A DNA stretch of 64,000 nt from positions 1 through 64,000 of the forward strand of contig NZ_CP070619.1 of NCBI RefSeq assembly GCF_017068395.1, in the 5' to 3' direction. This DNA is from Rhodococcus pseudokoreensis (GTDB lineage Bacteria; Actinomycetota; Actinomycetes; Mycobacteriales; Mycobacteriaceae). The position numbers and the translations under genes are program-made. The notes under the pieces are model-generated. The model searched no databases, was not told where the DNA came from, and worked only from the letters and a program-made list of their open reading frames with translations. Position 1 is the first letter of the stretch, and each line of letters begins with the position of its first letter. Positions 19,454 through 28,175 of this stretch are shown here, in pieces.

Positions 19454-20407
19454 ATGGACAGCGCACGCATCACCACAATGCCCGCCCTCGGCATCATCAT
19501 CGCCGACGACCTGGTCAACCTCGACAGCGACTGGGTCGACTCGGTCCGCAGTCATTTCGTCTGCGAAACCGACGGATGCGACGCACGCGTCGTCGCTGTC
19601 ATCGGACGCACCCCGCCACTGCGCCGAGCACCGCACTTCCGCTCTCACACCGACGCAATACACGATCCGCAATGCCCCTGGGCCGATGTCGTCGTCGAAG
19701 CCACCGGCAACGGCGGCGATCCCGAGAATCCGCTCACCGGCCAGCACTCCTACCCTAGCCGGCTCGTACCCCTCACCGAGCGAACCATCGCGACACCCGA
19801 CGGTGTCACCGCTGTCGGCAGCAGCCGCGGCGGATCGGCCTCACGCCGCACGAGAGGAACCGGCTCCGGCACCGTCGATCACCGCACCCGCGGGATCGCC
19901 CGCACCATCCGCCCGCTATGCCGTGCCTTCATCGCCCACCCCACCCATCGCCGAGACATGCTCATCGAGATCCCCGACATCGACGCCACCCACTATCAAT
20001 TCGCGTTCAAACGCCTGCGCGACACCACCGAACGCATCATCCGAGAGCGATACCGTCGCATCTTCTACGCGCCGCTGCGCATCTACGACCGACCTGAGGA
20101 AACCGAAGACCAGACCGTCATCACGCTCCACGCCGGACGGCGCGACCCCGCGCACAAGCGCATCAACCAGCCATATCGCATCCTCGTCGACCACACCAAC
20201 TGGACCGACAGTCGCATCCGCACCCTCCGACGTGACCTACGCGATGCCCGAGCCGAAGCGAAAGACGCCTATCACGCCCACACCGCGGCGAAAACGTGGG
20301 CATTCTTCATCGGATTGCAGGACACCGACGACTCTGCCACCTTCTTGGTCGACGCCCCCGTCCACATTTGCTTCATCACCGCCGAGATCACCCATTCCCC
20401 TTCCTGA
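19454..20407 (+). CDS. Hypothetical protein with a CoiA-like Cys/His module
   Basis: A 317-residue protein of no family I can name. Residues about 36-76 have CETDGCDARVVAV, then APHFRSHTDAIHDPQCPWAD. The spacing (C-x4-C-x20-HF-x6-H-x3-C) resembles the N-terminal zinc module of CoiA-like and related nuclease-associated proteins. Residues about 95-140 are low complexity (Ser/Arg/Thr). The C-terminal part is charged and probably helical (RRDLRDARAEAKDAYHAHTA), then LLVDAPVHICFI-like strands. No catalytic motif is visible. The frame is long and GC-rich in third positions, so it is probably a true gene. It is isolated in a region of gene remnants, which suggests mobile origin. Confidence 0.6.
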   Translation: MDSARITTMPALGIIIADDLVNLDSDWVDSVRSHFVCETDGCDARVVAVIGRTPPLRRAPHFRSHTDAIHDPQCPWADVVVEATGNGGDPENPLTGQHSYPSRLVPLTERTIATPDGVTAVGSSRGGSASRRTRGTGSGTVDHRTRGIARTIRPLCRAFIAHPTHRRDMLIEIPDIDATHYQFAFKRLRDTTERIIRERYRRIFYAPLRIYDRPEETEDQTVITLHAGRRDPAHKRINQPYRILVDHTNWTDSRIRTLRRDLRDARAEAKDAYHAHTAAKTWAFFIGLQDTDDSATFLVDAPVHICFITAEITHSPS

Positions 20408-21020
20408 CCAGCATCGGCCAGGGCCGAGCCGCGAGGACGCACGCGGCCTTATCTGTCGGAGCGACACCGTAAGCGGCAGCCATCGCCGTCACCTCTCTGC
20501 GAGCAGAACAGCCGAGCCACGGGCTTCGTCCAGGGCCGGTTCAGCTTCGACATGTACGGTCACCCGTGGCGAATAACCCACCGAGTCACGAGTCGGACTC
20601 GATCGGCGACCTCGACTCAATCGGCAGGCACGGGGGCTGATACTCGCCTGGACCAGCGGTCATCGCACGGCAGACCACCTCAGAGGACTGGGTGCCTGAA
20701 TCGTGGGTGCGGACACACTGGGTGGATCTGACGCCCGTCCAGCCGATCAAATACAAGGAAGTCCGCGAAGGCCACGCCCCTGGCCGAAGCATGTGGGGGG
20801 AACCGCGATCGGCGCTCGCTGCTAGCCCGGTCGAACCTAGTAGCGCACTCGCTAGTCTCACTCACCAGCGTCTCCTCACACTGATTTGATTAGCGCCGTC
20901 AGAGACCCGAGAGCGGCCAGGCATGTGCTGCTAGATCTGCTCGGCACAAGTAGCCGCATCGCATCTCCCACCTCATCGACAATGGACCCCTCGAACCGCA
21001 TCCCGGCGGAAACCGATGGG
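20408..21020. other. Stretch without a convincing gene
   Basis: About 600 bases with short frames on both strands and no recognisable domain. The segment 20692-20790 has a plausible plus-strand reading (WVRTHWVDLTPVQPIKYKEV) but no start or neighbour to support it. Confidence 0.3.
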
Positions 21021-21023
21021 CGG

Positions 21024-21212
21024 TGTCGTCGACCGAGTCCGATCGTCTACGTCATCAGCAACCAAGGCGCCCTCGGCCCCAACGCCTTCAAGATCGGCAC
21101 GACCTGGCACCTCGACCGCACCGACCGGGTCCGCGAACTCGGCAGCGCCTCCGTGCCTTCGCCCTTCCACACCCATGCCCGCTACTTCTCCCACGCCAGA
21201 CGGCTAACGTGA
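21024..21212 (+). pseudogene. T5orf172/GIY-YIG-like domain remnant
   Basis: The frame reads IVYVISNQGALGPNAFKIGT, then RTDRVRELGSASVPSPFHTH and ARYFSHA. This matches the first half of T5orf172 domains (VYV-x-SN-x-GAFG-x-KIGMT-x-RL-x-P-x-DRV-x-ELG-x-ASVPF), a GIY-YIG-related fold found with DUF4041 in phage-associated proteins. The usual upstream coiled-coil/DUF4041 part is missing, and the C-terminal half is cut off by a stop at 21212. It is a fragment, probably left by phage-related DNA. Confidence 0.65.
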
Positions 21213-21251
21213 GCACACGCTTTCGCACGTTCCCCGACCAAGGAGTCCGAC

Positions 21252-21680
21252 ATGCCCCTGCCCATCCCCACCGGACGGCGTACCGGCACCGCTCTCGCCC
21301 TCGCCGCGGCAACGGTGCTGATCGGCTCAACCCCCGCCGGCGCCGACCCCGCCACCCCACCGATTCCCCGCGGCTCCCAAGTGTTCGTCCACGACGTGCT
21401 CGGGCCGCAGGACCCCGGCTTCTTCAACCCCGACGTCCGAGGAACCCGCGTCCTGACGCCCGTCGAGCCCGGGGTCAGCGTGGTGTGCACAAGCGGCTTC
21501 GAACCCACCCCCGGGTGCTCGACACTCGACATGCGCGACTGGTCCTCGCCGCAGCGCTCCCTCGTCTTCGTCGACGTACCCGTGATCGGACGGCCACCCC
21601 TGCGCGTGTGGATGGACATCCTCCCCCGCCTGGACGAGGGCGCCCTGGGGCAACTGATGGAACACCTCTACCCTCGGTGA
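21252..21680 (+). CDS. Small secreted protein of unknown function
   Basis: A 142-residue protein with a Sec signal peptide: a basic start (PTGRRTG), a hydrophobic core (TALALAAATVLIGS) and an AGA-D cleavage site near residue 31. The mature part is proline-rich at first (PATPPIPRGSQVFVHD), contains two cysteines (VVCTSGFEPTPGC) likely to form a disulfide, and ends in a helix (LDEGALGQLMEHLYPR). It starts about 40 bases after the T5orf172 remnant, with AAGGAG 8 bases before the ATG. I cannot assign a family. Similar short secreted proteins are common in mycolata. Confidence 0.7.
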   Translation: MPLPIPTGRRTGTALALAAATVLIGSTPAGADPATPPIPRGSQVFVHDVLGPQDPGFFNPDVRGTRVLTPVEPGVSVVCTSGFEPTPGCSTLDMRDWSSPQRSLVFVDVPVIGRPPLRVWMDILPRLDEGALGQLMEHLYPR

Positions 21681-22032
21681 CACCGGGTCTCAGGTGCGCG
21701 CGAGCCGCCACCCTCGGTGGGTGCGGGTACGAGGAGCCGTGACATCGCCGCCATCGGCACGAACACGCGCCCACCAACAGCCAGAGCGAACCGGCGGGCC
21801 GGCCGTCAGAGCCGTCACCAGCCCACACACCACCACCAGCACGGCCGGTGATCGCCAGCTCACCCGATACCCGGTGTCGGCGGTGGATCCGCTCCACGGA
21901 CATACCTGCCGGCATCGACCGATCGGCACACAGGCCGGGCTCGGCTTCTCACTGGTCAACCAGGCGTCGCACCGCGAAGGGCCCCGCCGATCAGGTCGGA
22001 TGCGACCGGGGCACATCCCGATCACCGGACAA
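21681..22032. other. Stretch without a gene
   Basis: About 350 bases between the convergent secreted-protein gene and a minus-strand hypothetical gene. I see no gene and no clear terminator hairpin. Confidence 0.4.
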
Positions 22033-22608
22033 TCACACCTCCTCGACGAGGGTCCCGTCCGCCTCACGGATAAGCCGATAACCCGTGCTCGTGGGCCTGA
22101 ATCGCCGAACCGAGATCCGCGTGGCGTGACCCGTTCGGCTCTCCGGAGAGTCGAACGGCGCAGCAAGGACACGGCACAGTGCCTTCTCCCCCTCGATTGC
22201 CTCGACCTTGACCGTGCGGCCCTTCACCCGAGGATCGTTGTCGCCCCACACCTGACCGACCCGCAAAGACATATCCGCGTCCGGCCACGTTCCAGAATGC
22301 GTTGGTGTAGTCGATATTTCACCGGACTCAGCTACGTCGGCCGCAGCATTCAGAACCACCGCCAACTGACGCGCGAACGCCGGCGTGAGCTGACCCAACG
22401 CGCCCTCATGCGCGTAGATGCCCACGTACTCGGGAACCACCCGCGTCCCCGGCTGGTCCCGCATCTGACGCGTATAGGCCGACACATCAATGTTCCCGTC
22501 GCGCAGAATCCAATACGCCCGGTTCCCGACCCGGCCGGTGGGTTCGTTCACAACAATGTCCCTTCCTGAACAATGGGCAAGACAGTCCTGCAGCGTTTCC
22601 TGATCCAC
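22033..22608 (-). CDS. Hypothetical protein, possible DUF6354-like C-terminus
   Basis: A 191-residue protein. The C-terminal half begins DMSLRVGQVWGDNDPRVKGR and continues TVKVEAIEGEKALCRVL, then RTGHATRISVRRFRPTSTGY, a small beta-rich module seen in short actinophage and plasmid proteins (DUF6354-like, from memory). The N-terminal half (VGNRAYWILRDGNIDVSAYT, LGQLTPAFARQLAVVLNAAA) looks like a separate alpha/beta segment, so this could be two phage modules in one chain. It follows the small HTH gene after 21 bases on the same strand and the two probably form an operon. The ribosome site GAAGGGA precedes the start. Confidence 0.6.
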   Translation of the reverse strand: MDQETLQDCLAHCSGRDIVVNEPTGRVGNRAYWILRDGNIDVSAYTRQMRDQPGTRVVPEYVGIYAHEGALGQLTPAFARQLAVVLNAAADVAESGEISTTPTHSGTWPDADMSLRVGQVWGDNDPRVKGRTVKVEAIEGEKALCRVLAAPFDSPESRTGHATRISVRRFRPTSTGYRLIREADGTLVEEV

Positions 22609-22629
22609 ATCGGCAAAGCTGGCCGCCTT

Positions 22630-22863
22630 CTACCCGGTCGACGGCCAACCGCCGTCATGGCCCCACCGCTGGATGGTGTTCGTCGACATGCCGGTCACTT
22701 CCGCCATCTCCCGCACCGAACTCCCGGCACGAAGACCCGCCACAACAGCAGCCCGCAACTCCACCTCCGCAGCGGCACGCGATTCCAGCGCCGCGAGGAT
22801 CCGCTCACGTTCGGCATCGGGGATCACACAGCTAACGCAATCCAGAACTACACATCGGTCCAC
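22630..22863 (-). CDS. Small helix-turn-helix protein
   Basis: Up to 77 residues. A helical N-terminus (ERERILAALESRAAAEVELR) leads to a helix-turn-helix, GSSVREMAEVTGMSTNTIQR, ending WGHDGGWP. The family start is probably the GTG giving VIPDAERERI about 36 bases inside the longest frame. Such small HTH proteins occur in phage and plasmid regions, often next to short unknown genes as here. The DNA target is unknown. Confidence 0.6.
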   Translation of the reverse strand: MDRCVVLDCVSCVIPDAERERILAALESRAAAEVELRAAVVAGLRAGSSVREMAEVTGMSTNTIQRWGHDGGWPSTG

Positions 22864-22946
22864 CTCACCGCTCCGAGCAGCGACATCTCTTGCTGATACG
22901 GCAAGAATGCTCGCCGAAACCGTCGGTCCTGTTGCACTGTGTTGGT

Positions 22947-23711
22947 ATGGACGAAGCAGGCGAAGTCACCGAGGTCACGACGACATCAAGCGAAGCGGAC
23001 GAGTGGGATGCGCGCTACAGCGAGCACGATCGCGTGTGGAGCGGAGAACCCAACGGCGCACTTGTCGACGAGATGACCGGCGCACGGCCGGGACGCGCCC
23101 TGGATGTCGGATGCGGTGAAGGCGCCGACGCACTCTGGCTCGCCCGCCAGGGATGGGCCGTCACCGCGCTGGACGTTTCTCGAATCGCCCTCGACCGGGC
23201 CGCGGCCCACACCGACCCGGAAGGCACCGCCGTCACCTGGGTGCTGAGCGGACTGCTCGATGCCGATTTGCCCGCCGGTGGTTTCGACCTGGTCTCAGCC
23301 CAATACCCCGCGTTGCGCAGCACCGCGGACCGTGCCGCCGAACGTGCATTGATCTCCGCCGTCGCACCGGGCGGCATCTTGCTGGTGGTGCACCACGACA
23401 TGCGCGACGCGGATACGGCGCGCGAGCACGGCTTCGACCCCGACGATTGGGTCACACCCGGTGACGTGGCGGCACTACTCGATGACAACTGGCACATCGA
23501 CATCAACGAGGTACGGGAACGTTCGATCAGCGGCGGCGCGGGAGCACACCACACCCACGACGTGATCCTGCGCGCGCACAGACTGCCCCAGCCTTGCCCG
23601 TCCATCGGACACCGGACGGCAAACGGCCACTCACACGATCGCACCCGCTACTGGAACCACCGAGAGGCGCGGTGGTCAAGCACCACACCAACCAGCCCTC
23701 CACGTCAATGA
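22947..23711 (+). CDS. Class I SAM-dependent methyltransferase
   Basis: A 254-residue protein read from ATG at 22947. The SAM motif I is ALDVGCGEGADALWLARQGW. The acidic post-I residue is in VTALDVSRIAL, motif IV-like is GGFDLVSAQYP, and the later strand is APGGILLVVHHD. The family includes TehB/thiopurine S-methyltransferase-like enzymes that act on small molecules. The family usually ends near VILRAHRL; here about 35 further low-quality residues follow, which suggests that the original stop was lost. The gene stands alone on the plus strand, divergent from the HTH pair. The substrate is unknown. Confidence 0.8.
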   Translation: MDEAGEVTEVTTTSSEADEWDARYSEHDRVWSGEPNGALVDEMTGARPGRALDVGCGEGADALWLARQGWAVTALDVSRIALDRAAAHTDPEGTAVTWVLSGLLDADLPAGGFDLVSAQYPALRSTADRAAERALISAVAPGGILLVVHHDMRDADTAREHGFDPDDWVTPGDVAALLDDNWHIDINEVRERSISGGAGAHHTHDVILRAHRLPQPCPSIGHRTANGHSHDRTRYWNHREARWSSTTPTSPPRQ

Positions 23712-23748
23712 CTTGAACGATGAACATTGTGTCGAAGTAATGCGTATG

Positions 23749-23936
23749 GCGTACGACTGGCGTGTAGTACTGGGTCGGCGCGGCCACGTGATGTACGACC
23801 ACGGTTGGTGCTACACGGCCACGTCGAGAACGGGCACCCGCGTTCGATGCACACCGCACGGTTGCGTGCTGTTGCTGCCGCTATCGCGTGGGACGGCACC
23901 GGTTCACCGGACGGTTACGACACGCAAGCATGCTGA
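23749..23936 (+). pseudogene. Short hypothetical gene, frameshifted
   Basis: The first frame reads YDWRVVLGRRGHVMYDHGWC. Near 23815 the coding signal moves to another frame reading HGHVENGHPRSMHTARLRAV, then AAAIAWDGTGSPDGYDTQAC and a stop at 23936. Third-position GC bias is maintained across the switch, so I read it as one broken small gene. No family recognised. Confidence 0.35.
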
Positions 23937-24279
23937 TAACCTCTCAGCGTGTTGAAGGTGTCGGGCGCAACGGTGTGTGGACCGATTTCCCGCTGACGTA
24001 GAAGTGCTTGCCGACGAAGCCCCACTGCCGATGGACACCTCGCACTCACGTCCCCACCGACGCGGTCATCCCGTGTTCGGCCTTGGGCATAGGGAGTTTC
24101 GGGCCCATGGCGGCGCGTCGGTTGCGTGCTCTCCCCCGGTGCAGTTCATTGCTCTCGCTCGTCGAGAAGATTCGAGGTCCGTTTGCCTTGCCGAAGACTT
24201 CGTCGGATCACCTGGTGTACATGAGGTTTGACACGTGCATGACCGCACTCACGCCGGGAGCGGCGATGTCGGCGTGTTG
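23937..24279. other. Stretch without a gene
   Basis: About 340 bases. No frame with a recognisable motif and no repeat was seen. Confidence 0.35.
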
Positions 24280-24693
24280 TCAGTGGCGAATATCGAGAGG
24301 ACGTGTGAGTGCGGCGGCGACGACCGGGGCGTGCATCAGCGCGCAGATGACCGCCGCGAAGGCCGGCGCACCGGCGGATTCGAGTTCCGCAGCCAAGTTT
24401 AACGGACCACTTCGGCGTCGGCGGTAGTCGATCTGCTCGAGCAATACCTCCTGAACCGCCGCCGGTGAGCTGCGGTGCACCAGCATCAGGAAGTCGTCGG
24501 CCGTGTAGACCTCGTAGTCGAGGTCGTCGTCGTGGGCCTGAGCGAATGCCAGGAAGCCGCGGCCGTTGGGGACCACGTACTCGACACCGCCGTGGATGGC
24601 GGCGGCATGCAGGTGGGCGTCGTAGTCGTCGGTGTAGGCCAGGTCCGGATCGATCCGGTACCCGGCGATACGACCGTGCGGGGCGACCAACAT
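24280..24693 (-). pseudogene. PIN-domain protein lacking its N-terminus
   Basis: About 137 residues match the C-terminal two thirds of a PIN-type RNase (VapC-like or larger PIN_3 type). The segment YTDDYDAHLHAAAIHGGVEY corresponds to the third conserved acidic cluster, VVPNGRGFLAFA to the T/N-x-D region, and DYEVYTADDFLMLV to the final strand. The first strand with its catalytic aspartate is missing, because an in-frame stop lies upstream. Also, the usual aspartate after VTN is replaced by GRG here. No antitoxin gene is adjacent. It is most likely inactive. Confidence 0.55.
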
Positions 24694-25138
24694 CAGGCGG
24701 TCACGAACACCGCCGACCTGAGCGTCGGACTACCGCCTCGGCCCCGTTCCACGGAAAGTACACGGACACTTCACCCCTGGACCGCCGAGCCGGCTATCGC
24801 GCTAACCGCCCGAGATATGGGGTGGGCGAAGAGTCAGACGATATCGAGGCGATGACCGAACCTCCTCGGCGCGGCTACCTGGAGCGGACCGACGTCGCCC
24901 GAGGTGCCCCACAGCGACGAGGCGGCGCCCAACGAAGACTCTGCAACGACGGTACCGCTGGTCGTGGACCCCGGTGTTGCCACCAGAAGTTGCGGACCAG
25001 GTTCAAGGGCGGCCACGGTCGGCCGGCTCGATTCGGAGATGCGATGGTCGTGCGAATCACGCCGCGGCGCTCACCGCCACCGATTGTGCAGGACCACCGA
25101 TTCGGTACCGTTCGGGGGCGACCCGCGACCGCGAGGTC
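24694..25138. other. Stretch without a gene
   Basis: No recognisable gene. Plus-strand readings such as EDSATTVPLVVDPGVATRSC near 24910-24990 look coding-like but match nothing I know. Confidence 0.3.
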
Positions 25139-25330
25139 ATGTCGGCCGGCTCTACACATCCGAACTGTGGGAGGTCTTTCGGGGCTGGTGTACTCGTCGC
25201 CCTGCTCGACGGATGTCGCGGCACTCGCGAAAGCGACCGCGGCATCCATCGACGACATCGGAGCCGCAGCCGGCAACGCCGGCGTGAAGGCAGCCGGAGT
25301 GGTCGTCGACGACAGCGACTGCAGGTCGAT
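25139..25330 (+). pseudogene. DUF808 (YedI-like) remnant
   Basis: After a broken start, the frame reads TDVAALAKATAASIDDIGAA followed by AGNAGVKAAGVVVDDS. This is the conserved N-terminal stretch of DUF808 membrane proteins, which normally opens with LLDDVAALAKAAAASIDDIG. The frame changes within GCTCGACGGATGTC and homology stops after VVDD, so more than 250 residues are missing. A short relic only. Confidence 0.65.
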
Positions 25331-25417
25331 CACCCACGGCCCGGGTCGGTGCGTGACCACCTTGCCGTGGGAGGTCCTTCCGGGACGGAAAACACTGTCG
25401 TGCAGGGCCTACGATCT

Positions 25418-25430
25418 CCCCCCCCCCCCC
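25418..25430. repeat. 13-base poly-C tract
   Basis: An uninterrupted run of 13 C lies 41 bases beyond the 3' end of the DHA2 exporter gene. Long C/G homopolymers can slip during replication and also cause assembly error. It is not inside a recognised gene. Confidence 0.9.
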
Positions 25431-25470
25431 ACCGGCGGCGGGCTGCGGGTGGCCGCCCAGCCCGCCTCGT

Positions 25471-27006
25471 CTATCGCCGAATGGCAACCGCTGCCTCGGC
25501 GTCGACCTCGTCGACCTCGTCGATCGTGTGCTCGATACGCTCCTCGGCCTCGCGGGCGGCTCGGGTCGGGATGAGGAGGGCGAGGAGTGCGGCGACCGCG
25601 GCGACCGCGGCTCCGATGAGCAGGCCGACCTGGAACCCGGACTCGCTCGGGAGGGGGACACCGCCGAAGTCGGTGGTGGTCATGTGGGCGAGGACCACCC
25701 CGACGACGGCGGCCGAGGCAGAGGTGCCGATGGAGCGCATCAGGGTGTTGAAGCTGGTGGCGGACCCGGTCTCGGAGATCGGGACCGAGCCCATGATGAG
25801 GGCGGGCATGGCGCCGTAGGCGAAGCCGACACCACCGTTGGTGATGCAGACCGCGACGAGGAGCCCCCAGGTCGAGCCCATGAGGCCGACCGCGGCCAGG
25901 TAGCCGACGGCCACGACGGCCGCGCCGAGAGCGAGGGTGGTCTTGGGACCGCGAGCATGCGAGATGCGTGCCCCGACCGGTGATAGCAGCATCATCATGA
26001 AACCGCCCGGCGCCATCCACAGACCCATCTGGAGCATGTCCTGGCCGAGGCCGTAGCCGGTCTCGGTCGGCAGCTGGAGAAGCTGGGGCACGATCAGCGA
26101 CTGGGCGTACATCGCGAAACCGATGACCACCGAGGACAGGTTCGTCAGCAGCACGACCGGCCGAGCGGTGACGCGCAGGTCGACCAGCGGGTCGCGGGTG
26201 CGCAGCTCGAACCAGCCCCAGGCGAGGAGGACGACGACGGCGCCGACGAGCAGGCCGAGGGTGGTGCCGCTGGTCCAGCCCCAGTCGGCACCCTTCGAGA
26301 CGCCGAGCAGCAGGCAGATCAGGCCGATGCCCAACCCGATCGCCCCCACGGGGTCGAACGTGCCGCGTGCGGTCACGGGGGTGGCGGGGATGAGGAAGTA
26401 GATGAGCGCCGCGATGGCGACGGCGAGGACGGTGGATCCCCAGAACAGCGTCCGCCAGTTCGAGTACTCGGCGACCGCCGCGGCGATCGGCAGGCCGAGC
26501 GCACCGCCGATGCCCATGGACGCACTCATCAGGGCGATCGAGGTGCCGAGCTTCTCGGGAGGCAGCAGGTCACGCATCGCGCTGATCCCCAGCGGGATCA
26601 GGCCCATGGCCAAGCCCTGGAGTGCCCGGCCGGTGATCATCGGGACCACCGACGTCGACAGGGCACAGACCAGCGAGCCCACGACGAGCAGTGCCGAGCA
26701 GGCCAGCATGATGCGGCGTTTGCCGTACAGGTCGCCGAGGCGTCCGCTGATCGGGGTGGCGACGGCGGCGGCCAGCAGGGTTGCGGTGACGACCCAGGTC
26801 GCGTTCGAACGCGTCGTATCGAGCAGCTCGGGCAGCTCGCCGATCAGCGGCACGACGAGCGTCTGCATGACCGCGGCAACCACGCCGGCGAAGGCGAGCA
26901 CGGCGACCACGGCATTGGTCCGAACCGCAGGCCCCTGGTTGTGGGCAATCGGGATCGGATGCGGGAAGCCATCCGGCCGCGCGGAAAGGGAGGGAGAATC
27001 AGTCAC
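25471..27006 (-). CDS. DHA2-family MFS drug exporter (14 TM)
   Basis: A 511-residue drug:H+ antiporter-2 family protein. It has 14 hydrophobic segments, the loop 2 motif GRLGDLYGKRRIML and the helix 4 motif GRALQGLAMGLIPLGISAMRD. Motif C-like SIALMSASMGIGGALGLPI is in helix 5. The C-terminus is acidic (EERIEHTIDEVDEVDAE). It exports hydrophobic or cationic drugs by proton antiport. It is divergent from a MarR gene, with two palindromes between the two starts, which is the classic MarR-repressed exporter layout. Confidence 0.9.
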   Translation of the reverse strand: MTDSPSLSARPDGFPHPIPIAHNQGPAVRTNAVVAVLAFAGVVAAVMQTLVVPLIGELPELLDTTRSNATWVVTATLLAAAVATPISGRLGDLYGKRRIMLACSALLVVGSLVCALSTSVVPMITGRALQGLAMGLIPLGISAMRDLLPPEKLGTSIALMSASMGIGGALGLPIAAAVAEYSNWRTLFWGSTVLAVAIAALIYFLIPATPVTARGTFDPVGAIGLGIGLICLLLGVSKGADWGWTSGTTLGLLVGAVVVLLAWGWFELRTRDPLVDLRVTARPVVLLTNLSSVVIGFAMYAQSLIVPQLLQLPTETGYGLGQDMLQMGLWMAPGGFMMMLLSPVGARISHARGPKTTLALGAAVVAVGYLAAVGLMGSTWGLLVAVCITNGGVGFAYGAMPALIMGSVPISETGSATSFNTLMRSIGTSASAAVVGVVLAHMTTTDFGGVPLPSESGFQVGLLIGAAVAAVAALLALLIPTRAAREAEERIEHTIDEVDEVDAEAAVAIRR

Positions 27007-27014
27007 GAATGTGC

Positions 27015-27028
27015 ACGATACACATCGT
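27015..27028. promoter_or_regulatory. MarR operator candidate 1
   Basis: ACGATACACATCGT is a perfect inverted repeat (5-base arms, 4-base centre) placed 9 bases before the exporter start and 86 bases before the MarR start. The position suits repression of the exporter by blocking its promoter. Confidence 0.5.
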
Positions 27029-27051
27029 ATGCACCATGCACAACCGTTGTA

Positions 27052-27061
27052 CTATGCATAG
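27052..27061. promoter_or_regulatory. MarR operator candidate 2
   Basis: CTATGCATAG is a perfect 10-base palindrome between the divergent exporter and MarR genes. ATGCAC repeats around 27029-27040 share part of its sequence, so the whole 27011-27061 stretch may be one compound operator. Confidence 0.45.
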
Positions 27062-27113
27062 CGCCGACGTGGAACGCGGCCGCGACGGACGGAGCAGTGT
27101 GAAGGTGACCGAC

Positions 27114-27575
27114 ATGACAACGCGCACACGACACGACGCACTCGAGCTCGAGACGATGCTGCTGACGCGCTACCTGCTTCCGAACCGCCGATTCGCCAGC
27201 GAGCGCACCCGATATCTCGAACGCAGCGCCTACACGTTGCTCAGTCGCGTGGCGGCCCAGGGCCCGATGTCAATCGGTGAGTTGAGCGACGCGCTCGGCC
27301 TGGACGTCTCCACCCTGAACCGGCAGACCGCGGCGATGACCAAGACCGGCGACCTCGCGCGCATCCCCGACCCCGAGGGCGGGATGGCCCGCAAGTTCCA
27401 GGCAACGGCCACCGGCAAGCAACACCTCGAGGCCGACCGACATGCCAACGCCGAAGGTCTCAGCACGGTCGTCGCCGACTGGCCACCAGAAGACGTCGAC
27501 ACCTTCGTCGCGCTTCTGCGACGGTTCAACACCGACCTCGAGAACCTCGACGGCCGTCCCTGGCCCCGAGAATGA
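27114..27575 (+). CDS. MarR-family transcriptional regulator
   Basis: A 153-residue MarR protein. The winged helix is residues about 50-100 (MSIGELSDALGLDVSTLNRQ as helices 3-4, then IPDPEGGMARKFQATATGKQ as the wing). Helices 1 and 5-6 form the dimer interface (LELETMLLTRYLLPNR, PEDVDTFVALLRRFNTDLEN). The ATG at 27114 has AAGG 8 bases upstream; earlier in-frame starts would run through the operator region. It most likely represses the divergent DHA2 exporter and itself, released by an exported compound. Confidence 0.88.
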   Translation: MTTRTRHDALELETMLLTRYLLPNRRFASERTRYLERSAYTLLSRVAAQGPMSIGELSDALGLDVSTLNRQTAAMTKTGDLARIPDPEGGMARKFQATATGKQHLEADRHANAEGLSTVVADWPPEDVDTFVALLRRFNTDLENLDGRPWPRE

Positions 27576-27589
27576 TCTGCCCCCCGCCA

Positions 27590-27790
27590 GGTGACGATGT
27601 TGAGGACCGACGTGTCCGAGATGACCTCGTAGGTGACGCTATTCCCGGCCTTGGTCACCGGCTTTGGCGCCGAGCGGTGGGATCGCGGTAACCGGTGTGC
27701 GGGCGGCCGGTTGTACGCCGTCGTGGGAGAGGCGGGGCGAGGTGTAGGCGTGTAGATTGCGGCCGTCTCCTGAAACGTCGCCGCCACGGT
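27590..27790 (-). pseudogene. MmpS-like protein remnant
   Basis: The minus strand reads a proline/threonine-rich linker (ETAAIYTPTPRPASPTTAYN) and then PVTKAGNSVTYEVISDTSVL followed by NIVTW. This resembles the start of the MmpS beta-sandwich domain (TVTYEV-x-SDSG-x-x-NVTY). Homology then ends at the 3' end of the MarR gene. More distal parts in other frames (27800-27975) may be the N-terminus. It is broken at both ends. Confidence 0.4.
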
Positions 27791-27968
27791 GGTGGTGGGC
27801 GGCGTGTAGGGGACATAAGCGGGCGACCGTTCCGGGTCTCCACGGTTGTCGTCGCTGCCAGCGCTGCGACTGATCTGGCCGAGACATCCGCTGCGCGGTC
27901 CCTTTGCACCTCCTCGTTAACACTCAGAGCGGTGGCGACCAGGCAGACGGCGTCAACGCCCTTCCCGA

Positions 27969-28175
27969 ACACCGACCGCGGTCGGCAGCAACGTCACCTC
28001 CTGCGAGTTCTCCGAAGAGGTCCGGTTCGAGTACATCAGTCAACCGCAGCGCGGCGGCACCGTCACCGTCACCGCAACCAGCCCGGTCACCCGCCAGACC
28101 TACACGATGACCTGCGCAGGATCGAAGGTCGTGACCTGCACCGGCGGGAACAACGCGGTGGTCTATGTGTTCTAG
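27969..28175 (+). pseudogene. C-terminal piece of a small secreted protein
   Basis: The frame reads TPTAVGSNVTSCEFSEEVRF, then PQRGGTVTVTATSPVTRQTY and TMTCAGSKVVTCTGGNNAVV, ending YVF and a stop at 28175. The pattern (T-S-C-x-F-A-x-N-V near the start, SPVT-x-x-x-YTM-x-C, VTCTGG-N-AVVY) is that of small secreted proteins common in mycolata. The N-terminal part including any signal peptide is in other frames or lost. It overlaps the start of the following lipoprotein remnant by 11 bases, as if once an operon pair. Confidence 0.5.

Noticed and set aside
20886..21212. Complete GIY-YIG nuclease
   Set aside because: Only half of a T5orf172 domain is present, and the N-terminal 45 residues of the open frame look non-coding.
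24280..24693. Active VapBC-type toxin-antitoxin pair
   Set aside because: The PIN piece lacks the first catalytic strand, has a changed acidic cluster and no antitoxin gene beside it.
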